Assembly (NCBI GenBank): GCA_965112735.1
Contig: OZ218957.1
Location: 62,001 to 126,000, forward strand
DNA from: Phaeosaccion multiseriatum
Lineage: Eukaryota > Ochrophyta, other classes
Length of the DNA: 64,000 bases
Reading direction: 5' to 3'
Below are positions 13,058 to 23,500 of the stretch, in pieces (position 1 is the first letter of the stretch; every line of letters starts with the position of its first letter). Position numbers and translations under genes: made by a program. Under the pieces are notes generated by a model. That model was given only the letters and a program-made list of their open reading frames with translations, was not told the origin of the DNA and did no database searches.

Positions 13058-14514
13058 GCATCCTTCTCCTTCACTGCCCCATATGTCTGATGGTTCATAC
13101 CCTTGCTCCCTCCTCCTCCTCCTCCTCCTCCACCACCACACCACCCCCACCTACCCAACCGCACAGGCCCCGCCAGCGCTCTCTTCACTTACGTGCTGAG
13201 CTTCCTCTTCAAGAGCTCTACCAACGTCATCGCCATCATGCAGTTCCTGCACCTCATCCTCTCGCTTGTGTTGGGAGTGCTCGTGCTGGTCCTCTTTGTC
13301 ATCAACTCCACCAAGCCTGAGGCCAAGGTGTTGCGGTGGGTGTTTCGCATCTTCCCTCCTTACTGCTTGGCGGACGGGCTTTGCTTCTTGCTGAGGAGAG
13401 TCCTCATGGACAAAGGTGAGGGACTTGGGTGGGGGTGGGCTGGGTGGGAGGGAGGGAGTCAGTCAGTCAGTCAGTCAGTGAAAGAGTGAGTAAGTGGGTA
13501 TGGGTAGCACAATATATGCAGAGACGCGCACGGACAAGCAGCAGCCGCGGGTGGTCGGCTGGCGTGTTTCTTTGGACTGTTGTCCTCCACCGGTTCTCAC
13601 ACACACACATTCTGGCCCCTCCCTCTCTCTCTCTCCTTTGCACACGACTATGACAATCGAAATCCATCAATCAATCAATCTTCCTATCTATCAATGACAC
13701 ATTGGTTGGCAGATGACGGCATGGCCTATGACTGGACCGAGGGCATCGGCGGTGACCTTCTGTTCCTCGGCATCGACACGGTGCTCTACGGCGGACTGCT
13801 GTACGTGTGTGAGCAAGCCACGGTGGGCAGCAACGCCATCTCCAAGGCCTACGCCAATTGGAGGCTGCCCAAAACGCTTCAGCACGAGAGCGCCAAGCCC
13901 GATGGAGGGGTGTGGGACGAGGATCTCAAAGGTAAGGGAGTAGGAGTAAGACTGGGGTGGTATGGATGGGAGGGAAGGGAGGTGGGTGGGTGAGTGGGTG
14001 GGTGCGTGGGTGGGTGGACACAGAACTTGCTCCGCTCTCCTCCTTTACCTCTTCTGCCGTTTCGTGACGGGACTTTTGCTTGGCGGGACTTGCTCGCTCC
14101 TGCTGCGCAATGTTCTCCGCGGAAAATCCTCTGAGCTCGCGACTTCCCTCCAACCCTCTCCGCCTTCCAGTGCTTACGTCAGCCTCTCTTTCCCCCCCTC
14201 TCCCATCCACTGCCATATCCCCCTTCCCCCCCTCCAGTCCGCGCTATTGACGAGGACGTGCGACGCGAGGCGGCGCGAATCGAAGAAAGCGCCGCCGCCG
14301 GGGTGAGAGATGTGATCAGCATCGAGGGAATCAAGAAAGCCTTCCCGCTGGGGGCTGGCACATCTTCCAACAAGCTCAAGGGCCCCATGGGCAACGTCAA
14401 CTTCGCCGTGCGGGGTGTCGACTTTGGCATCAAGGAGGGGGAGTGCTTCGGCCTGGTGAGTGGGTGGAATGGACTGCAACAAGTCAAAGCAGTGAACGTG
14501 TCTATCTTTCTCTT

Positions 14515-14550
<36 letters not shown>

Positions 14551-16316
14551 TGTGCGTGTGGGCATCCTTCACACCCCATGCCACGGAAACTCTCACGAGC
14601 TTCTCCTCCCCCCCCTCCTACTTCCACCCCCCCATCTACCCTTACCCCTCTCTTCCCCCCTCGCTCCCTCCGCAGCTGGGCACCAACGGTGCGGGCAAGT
14701 CCACGCTGCTCAAGATGCTGTGCGGGGAGCTGCCGGCCACAGAGGGCAAGGCCTTCATCGACGGGCTCGACGTGAGCCTTCACCCCACCGTAGTGCACGA
14801 GAGGGTGGGGTATTGCCCGCAGGTAAGAGGGAGTGGAGCTGAGGGTGGAGGGAGTCCCTTTTCGATTGAGAGAACTCGGTACCGCACAAGCGAGGGATGG
14901 TGAAGCGCATGGAGTGACATATGACCGCATGTTACAAGTTGGTTGGGCGTTGTGTGCGCACTGTTGGGCTCCTGTGCTTGAGCCTTTCCCCTGACCTCCT
15001 CCTCCTCCTCCTCCTCCTCCTCCTCGTCCTCCCCTGTTTCTATCTTCAGTTCGACGCCCACTGGGGAGTCCTCACTGCCCGCCAGCACCTTGAGTTCTAC
15101 TCGCGCATCAAGGGCGTACCCGCGGGAGAGAGGGACGCCCTCATCGACTCGCTCGTCAACGACATGGGCCTCACGGTGCACCAGGACAAGGCGGCCGCGT
15201 CGCTATCGGGCGGCAACAGGCGGAAGCTCAGTCTGGCAATGGCGATTGTGGGCAACCCGCGGGTCATCTTCCTCGACGAGCCCAGCGCAGGTACATGGGA
15301 GAGACCTTTCTTTGTGCACATTTCGTTGAGCGAGTTCTCTGGTGTTTTTGTCTGCCCTTTCCCTCTGTATCTCTCTCACTCACTCACTCACTCACTCACT
15401 CACTCCCCCCCCCCCTCTCTATCACTCTCCTCTCTCTCCCTGACTCTCTCCCTGACTCTCCCTCTCTCCCTTCATATCAGGTGTGGACCCTCTCGCCCGG
15501 CGCTTCCTGTGGGATGTGCTGTCGGAAACCGCTGCAAAGCGCCGCCACTGCGCCATCGTGCTCACTACTCACAGCATGGAGGAATGCGAGGCCCTCTGCC
15601 AGCGACTTTGCATCATGGTGACTGGGCGCCTGAGATGCCTCGGGGCAGTGCAGCACATCAAGAGTCGCTTCGGCTCCAACTACCAACTGGACGTCACACT
15701 TGCCCTGCCCTCCGAGGAGGAGTGCCTCGTCGCACAGAGAGAGATCATGTCCTCCTCCCCTCAGACTCAGCAGAAGCAGCAGCAGCAGCAGGTGGTAGCA
15801 GTGAGCGAGGAGAAGGCGCCGGAGGAAGGGGCGGAAGCGGTGGCTGTCATCACGGCTCCGAACCCCGCCACTTTCCTGGGCTGGCCGGCGTTGGTGGACG
15901 TCCTCCAGCGTATCGAGCCGGCGTTTGTGCCCATGATGCAGCAGCAAAAGCCAGGGGGCGGCATGGTGCTGGCGGACGCGGCGGCTTGGCTGCACACGGA
16001 GAGGAAGAGCGCCGCCCTCATTCGCTTCGTGGCGGACAATTGCTCTGTGGCGTCTGGTGCAGGGGAGGGTGGGGAGGGGGAGAAGCATGAGCAGCTCTTG
16101 GAGAGAGTCGGCTCGCACCTCACCTTCAGCCTGCAGCAGGAGGGGACCGGGGGGGAGGGAGCGGGCAAGCAGATGCCGCTGGGGGCCATCTTCAGCACCA
16201 TTGAGAAGCAGCGAGAGGCACTTGGTATCCGGGACTACTCCCTCGCTCAGGCCACCTTGGAGCAGATCTTTAATCGTATCGCGGGCAGCGACGCCAAGGG
16301 GGAGAGCGGCGAGTAA
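7707..16316 (+). CDS. ABC transporter, subfamily A (full transporter), 19 exons, 1603 aa
   Basis: Exons: 7707-7834, 7973-8333, 8433-8534, 8873-9039, 9321-9452, 9631-9718, 9910-10002, 10119-10560, 10717-10938, 11198-11296, 11480-12264, 12435-12545, 12755-12926, 13167-13415, 13713-13931, 14238-14455, 14676-14822, 15050-15290, 15481-16316. Phases agree at every junction. The order is TMD1-NBD1-TMD2-NBD2. The N-terminus has the ABCA-type [12 protein letters not shown] before the first membrane segment. NBD1 shows Walker [10 protein letters not shown] (about 448-456), signature LSGGQ (550-554) and Walker [10 protein letters not shown] (571-579). NBD2 shows GTNGAGKST (about 1198-1206), signature LSGGN (1297-1301) and DEPSAG. 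Both NBDs are followed by the ABCA regulatory segment ([34 protein letters not shown]). ABCA proteins export or flip lipids in membranes; the substrate here cannot be inferred. A charged Ser-rich linker (about 750-830) precedes TMD2. Confidence 0.93.
8848..8863 (+). repeat. Dispersed CAG-motif, copy 1 (ABCA intron 3)
   Basis: The 16-base core GTATCACCAACTGCTG is present exactly, 9 bases before the AG acceptor of exon 4. See the finding on the dispersed motif. Confidence 0.7.
12065..12088 (+). repeat. Dispersed CAG-motif, copy 2 (ABCA coding exon 11)
   Basis: CTGCTGCTGATGTATCACCAACTG is the motif with one inserted GAT-like triplet. It lies in the coding linker and is translated as ADVSPTG, a different frame from other coding copies. 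Confidence 0.65.
13029..13058. repeat. (TCTG)n microsatellite in ABCA intron 13
   Basis: A run of TCTG units lies in the intron between exons 13 and 14; a longer (TCCTCC) and CCACCA tract follows at about 13110-13145. Confidence 0.8.
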
Positions 16317-16710
16317 GGATGTATTCTGTGCTGGGGGGCCCAGACTGGCATTTTGTTGACTTGGTAATGGGGAGGGGGGTTCGAGAATGATACCGCATAG
16401 TGAATTTTGAATTAAGATTAGTTGGAGGTGAATGCATCGGATGAGGCAATCAGCAGTAGAGTTTTGTTGTCGGAGTGAAGTGTTTGCTTCATGGCCATAG
16501 TAGGGGGTTTTGTTCTGGCGGAGTGAATTTTATTATACATTATCATGTTCCTTCCTCAGAGTCTCCGTCCTCATGCCTTCATACCCCATCCCACCAGCAG
16601 CCCACCTTTTGGGCGCCTGCTTCTATGCCCCCCCCCTGGAGCTCTGGTCGACCCCTGAAGTGCTACCGACGTATTCTCGGTAGCACAGACCAAGCGACCC
16701 AGCACAAACA

Positions 16711-16755
16711 ACTGTTTTAGCGAGTTTGAACATGCGCATCGTGTTGCCTTCGTCG
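16711..16755 (+). repeat. 45-bp repeat upstream of CPWDE gene A
   Basis: This segment matches 27971-28015 with two mismatches. Each copy lies a few hundred bases before one of the two duplicated CPWDE genes (496 and 336 bases before their ATGs), so it is part of, or a remnant of, the same segmental duplication. Confidence 0.8.
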
Positions 16756-16771
16756 AGACAAGTGCAGGCGT

Positions 16772-16930
16772 AGAGGCCTAACAATCTGAAACTCCTGTTC
16801 CTTACGTAAGGGCCAGACCCATATACATACATAGTTCAGAGCACCCTCTCCCACCTCCCTCCTAAAGCGCCTCTATCGCCGAGTTGAGCAGTTCTGGTTA
16901 CGCGTCCCGGGTAGGGGTGGGCAAGGGGTT
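16772..16930 (+). repeat. Dispersed repeat, copy 1 of 2
   Basis: This segment aligns with 53168-53310: shared blocks include AGGCCTAACA, ACTCCTGTTCCTTACGTAAG, CTCTATCGCCGAGTTGAGCA and GTAGGGGTGGG, separated by a variable middle. Two copies 36 kb apart suggest an interspersed repeat family; no open frame or tRNA-like box was recognised. Confidence 0.8.
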
Positions 16931-17250
16931 TCCTCCCTCGTCATTGTTAGCTAGCGCCAGGGGCGCACCAAAAAAAAGTTTTTTTCTCTCAGACGTGAGT
17001 GAACTCTCTTAGCACGCCGAGCAGATAACACGCCCTGACGCTGGGGCCGTCGGGGGGGGGATGGCAGGCCGTTCGTTCGGTAGGAGGTCAAGGCGGTAGC
17101 AGGACAATAAATAGAATCACAGGGGTCAATGTGACGCACCTACCGTGCGTTCCGAAATTCCCAAATTTGGAAATCGGATGACATTTTTTTTTTACGGTAA
17201 GCAGTCACATACACTACACTACAATAATAAACAAGAGTCTCCGCCGGAAG

Positions 17251-18234
17251 ATGGGATGCCACATTAGCAGGGCCATCAGTAGCAGCAGGGGGACTGAAGA
17301 GAGGTGCATCCATGCCCCCACGTTCTTTGAGGCCTGCGACAAGGCATTGGCGCAGGGTCTGGTGCTCAGCAGAGTCATGAGCTTTGCTGGTGAAGGGCAT
17401 GACGCCTTCATAGCAACGGTGGGCAAGGATTGGAAGAACCACTACAGACGTGCATATTCCACCAAGAGGACGTCTGAGAGGAGCGTGTTGGAGTCTGCCG
17501 AGCGCGTGCATTGGGCGAAGCGTTTCGGGTGTAAGTTGACTGTGAAGACCTTCGAGACGGCTGCCAAGCATGGGGACGTCGCAGTCTGCAAGGCGCTCCA
17601 TGCCGAGGGCTGTCCTTGGGATGAAAGCGTGTGTAAGGCAACTATACAAAATGAGCAGCATGGTCTGCGCGTTCTCCAATGGCTGCGATCCAGAGATCTT
17701 CCTGGCAACAAGAAGGAGAGGTGTCCATGGGATGAGAGAACTTGCGGATGGGCTGGAGAGAGTGGGAATTTCGATATGCTCGATTGGCTCCTCTCGGAGG
17801 AAGGAAATGCTCCATTTACCAGTCTGAGTTGGAACATAACTTGCAGGGGTAGTCAGATTCCCGCCGTGGAGTACCTGCTCAATCACCCTCGCGCGAGAGC
17901 TGTGCTGGAGGAGAATGCAGACGGAAATTGGCGCTTTGGGGCTGCTCTTGCTGCTAGAAAAGGTCGCCTTGGGGTGCTCCAGTTCCTCCACGCCAATGCC
18001 CGCCACCTCTGTGACTGGGATTGGTGGGTCTGTCAGAATGCCGTTATTGAGGCCAAGAGCCTGGCAATACTCAAGTGGCTCCGGTCAGAGGCAGTGCAGT
18101 GTGAGTGGGACGAAATGTCGTGCCCACAGGTCATAAGAGAGGGAGCATTTGAATGGGAAATTGACGAGGACACGTTTGAGGAGATGAAGCAATGGGTGCA
18201 TGCCAATGGTCACCCCTGCTACTGCGAGGACTGA
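17251..18234 (+). CDS. CPWDE/ankyrin-type repeat protein A, single exon, 327 aa
   Basis: An intronless frame from ATG to TGA. After an N-terminal helix-rich part (VMSFAGEGHDAFIATVGKDWKNHYRRAY, written here only by its first residues VMSFAGEGHD at 43-52) come degenerate ankyrin-like units. Two carry CPWDE (121-125, 158-162); the others include VLQFLHANARHLCDWDWWV and MKQWVHANGHPCYCED at the end. This repeat type is common in stramenopiles and in large DNA viruses that infect algae and protists. Its molecular role is unknown, but such repeats are binding scaffolds. The gene is paralogous to 28351-29559 along its whole repeat region, with shared flanking repeats. Lack of introns contrasts with neighbouring genes and fits a recently expanded or transferred family. 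Confidence 0.85.
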   Translation: MGCHISRAISSSRGTEERCIHAPTFFEACDKALAQGLVLSRVMSFAGEGHDAFIATVGKDWKNHYRRAYSTKRTSERSVLESAERVHWAKRFGCKLTVKTFETAAKHGDVAVCKALHAEGCPWDESVCKATIQNEQHGLRVLQWLRSRDLPGNKKERCPWDERTCGWAGESGNFDMLDWLLSEEGNAPFTSLSWNITCRGSQIPAVEYLLNHPRARAVLEENADGNWRFGAALAARKGRLGVLQFLHANARHLCDWDWWVCQNAVIEAKSLAILKWLRSEAVQCEWDEMSCPQVIREGAFEWEIDEDTFEEMKQWVHANGHPCYCED

Positions 18235-19397
18235 GGAGTTGTTGGTGGTGTGTCTTCTCTCTCTGTCCCAACTGGGCCGCCGGGGTGTGTACTTGCTTAG
18301 GGCAGGGCCTAGCTACAGGCGCGAAGGGTTGTCAGGCGTAGCTGGAGTCCGCAATGTACGATAAGCAGGACGGGGGGGGAGAGAGGGGGGGAGAGGATCG
18401 GGCGTCTACCCCTGATCGGGGCACTGATCGGGGCCCTCATCTTCTTCCGATGTGTAACACTGATTGCTTGGGGCAGGGCTTGGCTCCCGTCTGACGCTCA
18501 TGGAATCCCTCGCTTTGTGCTGAGAGAGAGAGAGAGACAGAGAGGGAGAGTTGGAGAGAGAGGGCAGTCGGAAACAGCCCCGCCTCATCCCAGCCAAGGC
18601 AGTTGCGGGGCCAGGGGTGGTGTGGCGGGCACAAGCAAGTGTTGCAATCATGTAGTAAATGTTTGTGTGCTTGTTGAATGTGTCAGTTGAGAAGCTGTGC
18701 GAGGAGCTTTCGCGTTGCATGTAGCGGGACAGCACAGGAGCGAAGTCAACGCAGCAGAGAGTGGCTTCGGGCGGGTCGAAAATGGCGCTGTGTTCTTGCT
18801 TGATAGCAAACCGCTGCAGCAACAGTTGAGGACGGGTACTAGAGTAATGGAGATGGGAGGAGTGATTGAATGAATGCAGATGCTCGACTTGACTCTCCCC
18901 CGCAGGTTGAGACACTACGGCTCAGTCCACTTTCGCTTCATGATTCTAGACGCACCACTCGTTGCCTTCGACCTGGGGGAAGGTCGACTGTTGTGCTTCC
19001 TCTTGCCAACAAACAGCCTCTGCCTCCTCGGCAGACGCACACACGCCCACTCCTTCTCTGCTGCACACCCAACCAAGCCGGCCTAATGAGTAGGCCTGAC
19101 AGTGAGGCTGTCATGGAGGCGCAGTGGCCAGGCACAGGGCATGGTGATGGGGCAGAAGGGGGGGGGGGTGGAGGCCCATCGAACAGAGCACTCACAGACT
19201 TTGCGGGCCATAGCACATTGGTAATGGGTGTATTCATTGTGTATCGTATCGGGCTGCAAGTATTGAGTCAGTCACATCAATGCTCTCCCCCCCTTCGCCC
19301 CCTGCCTCAGAGACTGACTCCGCCCTCCTCCGTCGGCCGTGGGCACCAGCTCCAACAAGCTCTCCTGTAGATAGAGGTCGTTCACAGGGCCAACCCA
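18235..19397. other. Intergenic region between CPWDE gene A and EMC5
   Basis: It holds the 260-bp duplicated 3' flank (18791-19050) and GA/CT-rich tracts near 18370-18560. A 169-codon minus-strand frame (18406-18915) crosses the repeat and is not supported by any recognisable domain. Confidence 0.5.
18791..19050 (+). repeat. 260-bp repeat downstream of CPWDE gene A
   Basis: This segment is almost identical to 29841-30109; the other copy has two short insertions (extra GTACT and AATG) and only scattered substitutions. It lies 557 bases after the stop codon of gene A; the other copy lies 282 bases after gene B. It can be translated in one frame (MLDLTLPRRLRHYGS...) but has no recognised domain. 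Confidence 0.9.
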
Positions 19398-19992
19398 TCA
19401 GTCCACCATCGCCATCTCCATCCTTTTCCGTAGACTCCGGCCCCTGTGATTAAAGGCGTGGTATCCCGCTCTGCTGGGCTCGCTGGACCCTCCCAAGGCC
19501 TCCGCTGCCCGGATGGGGCGTAGGCTGCCGGAGCTCGTCACTGTCCCGACTAAGCACATCCCAAAGCCTATCACGAGCTCCAGCAAGGCGTCCAGGGGAG
19601 GGTGGTTGCCTGCAGGACATTCTCATCCGTTTGTGTGTGTGTGTGTTCGACAAAGGGAGGGAAGAGATGGAGGCCATTAGCAGTAGCGAAGGGCGAGGGG
19701 GAGGGTGAGGGTGAGGAGCAACACAAAACCACAACCTCCACCCATGGGACCAAATGCATATCTAGAGAGGGGGACGTGAAATGAATGCTTTGCGTCGCTG
19801 GCGGCCCTGCCCCGCTCCAAAGGGGTGCGTGTTGTTACACGGCGGCGTTGCTTTTTGTTTGTCATTACCTGAGGGCGCTCCGATCTCTTCTGGTAGCCCC
19901 ACTACAAATTGCCGAAAGTGAGCCGTGCTGTACGCCGCGTGGATCATCACCATGAGCCCCAGCACCACCAGCACTGCACTCGGCTGCACCAT
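19398..19992 (-). CDS. EMC5: ER membrane protein complex subunit 5 / MMGT-like protein, 2 exons, 111 aa
   Basis: Exons on the minus strand: 19992-19869 and 19609-19398, joined by a GT-AG intron in phase 1 (donor GTAATG, acceptor CTGCAG). The protein starts MVQPSAVLVVLGLMVMI, a first membrane helix, followed by HAAYSTAHFRQFV, matching the HAAFSAAQHR-type motif of EMC5/MMGT. A second hydrophobic helix follows (DALLELVIGFGMCLVGTV), and the C-terminus has YHAFNHRGRSL, equivalent to the conserved FNHRGR near the end of the family. The length agrees with the usual 105-140 residues. EMC5 is a core membrane subunit of the ER insertase complex that places tail-anchored and multi-pass proteins. It is head-to-head with the HSPA14-like gene, 571 bases apart. 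Confidence 0.88.
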
Positions 19993-20563
19993 GCTGGTCA
20001 AGTAAGTGCTGTTCCAAACCGCCTACCCTGCCGCAGCGAGCAGCTCGACCCTGCAGCAGCAGCCTGCCCGCTACGCCGCAAATCTCGGTGGCAGAAGTCC
20101 CTATCCCTGCGTCAGCGCCTCCTCTTTGGAGCCCTCTCTGCTACCTCTGCTACTCGTGGTGAGACTGCGAACTCAGTCTCCTCCTTCTCTTCTTCCACAC
20201 CACACCGCCACCGTTGCTGTCTTTCTGGACAACACTCCTCTCTTGGATGAAGTGTGAGGAGGAGGAGAGCAGAAGAGCTACAGCGAGGGAGTGAGAGGGA
20301 GTCGAGGAAAAAAAAAAAAAGGTTAATCGATCCAGTTTCAGTGCTAGTTTGATGAAATTTATCGACTTGCTGGAGACCCACCACCCATTTTTTTTCCCCT
20401 TCTCATCCAAGTCTCACAGTGTATTGGTAAATCGACGCCTCCTGCTCCTGCTGGTGCTCCTCTGCTGCTCTGCTGGCCGCCTACACGGCAAGTAGTAGCT
20501 GCGGGGGCCCGCTGAGCCAGCCACTCTGTTCGCCGCGCACTGTGGAGGAGAGGAGAGGAGAGG
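19993..20563. promoter_or_regulatory. Divergent region between EMC5 and HSPA14-like gene
   Basis: There are 571 bases between two divergent ATGs. It contains an A-tract (20309-20321) and several CTG/CAG-rich stretches. No TATA box was recognised. Presumably it carries promoters for both genes. Confidence 0.4.
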
Positions 20564-23500
20564 ATGACGTCCAAGGAGAAGGGAACGTCCAAGGAGAAAG
20601 AGCAGCAGCAGTCGATGACGGTGGCAATCGGGGTGGACCTAGGGAGCACGCACTGCAATATTGGCATCTGGCATCAGGGGCGGCCGGAGATTCTGGCCAA
20701 CCATCACGGGCAGCGCTCCACTCCCACGGTAGTGGCCTTCACAGACTCCGAGCGAATAGTGGGCGAGGCGGCTGTGGCGCAGCAGGCTAAGAACAGAGAA
20801 AACACTGTGGAGGGCTTCAAGTGGATGGTCGGGCTGAGCGGTCGCGACGAGGCGGAGGTGGAGCCCCACGTCCTCGCCATGCTAAGTGAGTGCGTTGCCG
20901 CTTCGTCAGGAGTTTATTGATGGCTGCTGCTGTTCACTGTGAAATGTCCCCCCATCCACTGCCTCGCTCCGAGAAATGTGTCCATCGTCTTGGTGGTAGC
21001 GTGGACCTGTGTGTGCCGTCTGCCCTCTGCTCTCGTCGATGCTTTTTTCCCCCGTCTCCCTCCTCTGGAAGGCGCCCCATTGCGCACGATGTATACATTG
21101 CCGAGACTAGCTGCTGACCCTCGCTTTCTTTGAGCACTGAAGCTATTGACTGAACTCGGACACTGACGGACCCGCATATTTCCCTCCCTTTAGCAACCCT
21201 TGCATCACCTTGACTGACGCCTTGCTGCTCTGTGTACTTGCAGAGGAAGCGCCTTTCACAGTCTCTGTGGACAGCCGCGGGGGGGCGAGGGTGACTGTAC
21301 AGCACATGGGGGGGAGCAAGACGTACTCCCCGGAGCAGCTGTGCAGCTTTCTGTTCGAGCACCTGAAGGAGATTGCCGAGGCGTTTGGGGGGGCCAAGGT
21401 GGGAAAATGTGTCTTATCGGTCCCAGCAAAGTTCGACAAGTCTCAGCGGGAAGAGCTGCAGAGGGCAGGCAAGGCGGCGGGAATGCCCTTTTCGGTCGTG
21501 CTCAGCGACCCAATCACCACGGTGAGTGCGTGCCACCACAGTGCCGTGTTGTCCCCACGTTGTATAAAGGGAGGGGGTGGGGTGGTGCGGTAGAATCAGG
21601 GAGGGGAATTGCTGCGTCTCAAGCTCAGTCAGTCTGTCAGTCTGTCTGTCTGTCAGTCTGTCAGTCTGTCTGTCAGTCTGTCTGTCTATCTATCTGTCTG
21701 TCTGTCTGTCTATGTTTCTGTCTTTGCCTGCAGTATTCATGCACGAAATTACGTCGTTTCTCCTGCGGCCCCGCACAATGAAACTTATGAACTGAACTGA
21801 GGATCGAATTGACAAACACAATGGAACTGATGAGCTGAGAACTGAGGAGGGGATCGAATTGACCACCCGGGGGGGGGCCAAAGGCACCGCTCGCTTTGTC
21901 TCACTTTGTCTCACTTCGTCTCACTTGTCCCACTTTGTCTCATTTGGTCTCACTTGGTCTCACTTGTCTCGTTCGTCTGTCTCGTCTTTCTCTCTCGCAG
22001 TGCATCGCCTACGGCCTAGATAGACTGGACGAGGAGACGGCGGGTAGCAGCCGTGCGGCGAACGGAGAGGCCGCCTCTGACGACGTGCCGGACACTGTCC
22101 GGGACATCGCCGTGGTGGACTGGGGAGGGTAAGTCAGTGGGGCAGTCGGGGGGGGGTTGGCAGGCAGGGAGGCAGGGAGGGAGAATGGATGGAGGGTGAT
22201 GGATGGGTGGAGGGATGGAGGGGCGAAGGAGGGAGGGATGTAGCTTTGGTTTCATGAATAGAGGTCGATCCGTGAAGCGAGGTGGGGAGGGGACCCGTGG
22301 GGGGGGGGGTTGGGGGGACGGCGGAGGATCCACTGACCCAACTCGGGTTATTTGGGGTACCTCAACACCCACTTTCTCTCTCTCTCTCGCTCGTTCGCAT
22401 TTTGTTCACATTTGGAGACGCATGAAACGGGGGTTGAGGCGACCTTCTGCTGCCTCGTGGCCTGTCTCTATGCCTGGTATTCGTGGGCTTCATCGACTTT
22501 TGATTCTCGATTTTATTCGTGACTACATCGACTTGATTCTCGATTGTTGACTCCTCTCTCACTCCTACATTCGTACGTTCTTTTCCACCGCACACAAACA
22601 CAAACACAAACACACACAACAGAGGAGGGATTGAGGCGACGATAGTGGCGCGGAGTAGCGGTGTTCTGTCCATCAGCGACAGCCAAGCCAACTACGCTCT
22701 GGGGGGGGGGCTATTCACACAGAAGCTCATGCAGTTCTGCGCGAAGGATTTCAAAAGGAAGGTGGGCAGAGATGAGCGATGGTGTATTGACTTAACTCAC
22801 TTTGTGTGTGTGTGTACTGGTTTGTATATGTGTGTAAAGGTGGGCAGCGAAAACCTACTCACTTCCGACGAGTCAAATTAAGCGTATGTGTTGTGTTGTG
22901 TGTGTTGTGTGTGTGTGTGTAAAGGTGGGCGCCGATGTGTTCGACAGCAAGAAGGCTGTCATCAAGCTAAGGGCGGCGTGCGAAGAGGCGGTCAAGACCC
23001 TCACCGTCTCGCCACAGGTGAGTGAGCGAAGCGACTTGAGGAGAGAGGAGAGAGGAGAGGGATGAGAGGCTTCTTGTTGGGTTTGTGCCGCCTGTTTCCT
23101 TGGTCAAGTCCTTTCTTCTCTGTGTGCTGCCTGTTTCCTTGGTCAAGTCCTTTCTTCTCTGTGTGCTGCCTGTTTCCTTGGTCAAGTCCTTTCTTCTCTG
23201 TGTGCTGCCTGTTTCCTTGGTCAAGTCCTTTCTTCTCTGTGTGCTGCCTATTTCCTTGGTCAAGTCCTTTCTTCTCTGTGTGCTGCCCATTTCTTTGGTC
23301 AACCCTTTTTTCTCTTGTGCAACCTATTCCTTTGGTCAAGTCCTTTCTTCTCTGTGTGCTGCCTATTTCTTTGGTCAAGTCCTTTCTTCTCTGTGTGCTG
23401 CCTATTTCTTTGGTCAAGTCCTTTCTTCTCTGTGTGCTGCCTATTCCTTTGGTCAAGTCCTTTCTTCTCTGTGTGCTGCCTATTTCTTTGGTCAACCCTT

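Larger units (their letters stand above)
16317..17250. other. Intergenic region with dispersed-repeat fragments
   Basis: No coding exon was seen. The 3' part of the ABCA transcript should end here, but no clear polyadenylation signal stands out. The stretch holds two repeat fragments described separately (16711-16755 and 16772-16930). Confidence 0.5.

Noticed and set aside
18406-18915. 169-codon minus-strand frame after CPWDE gene A
   Set aside because: No domain, no matching frame in the paralogous flank beyond the repeat, and GA/CT-rich low-complexity at its C-terminus.
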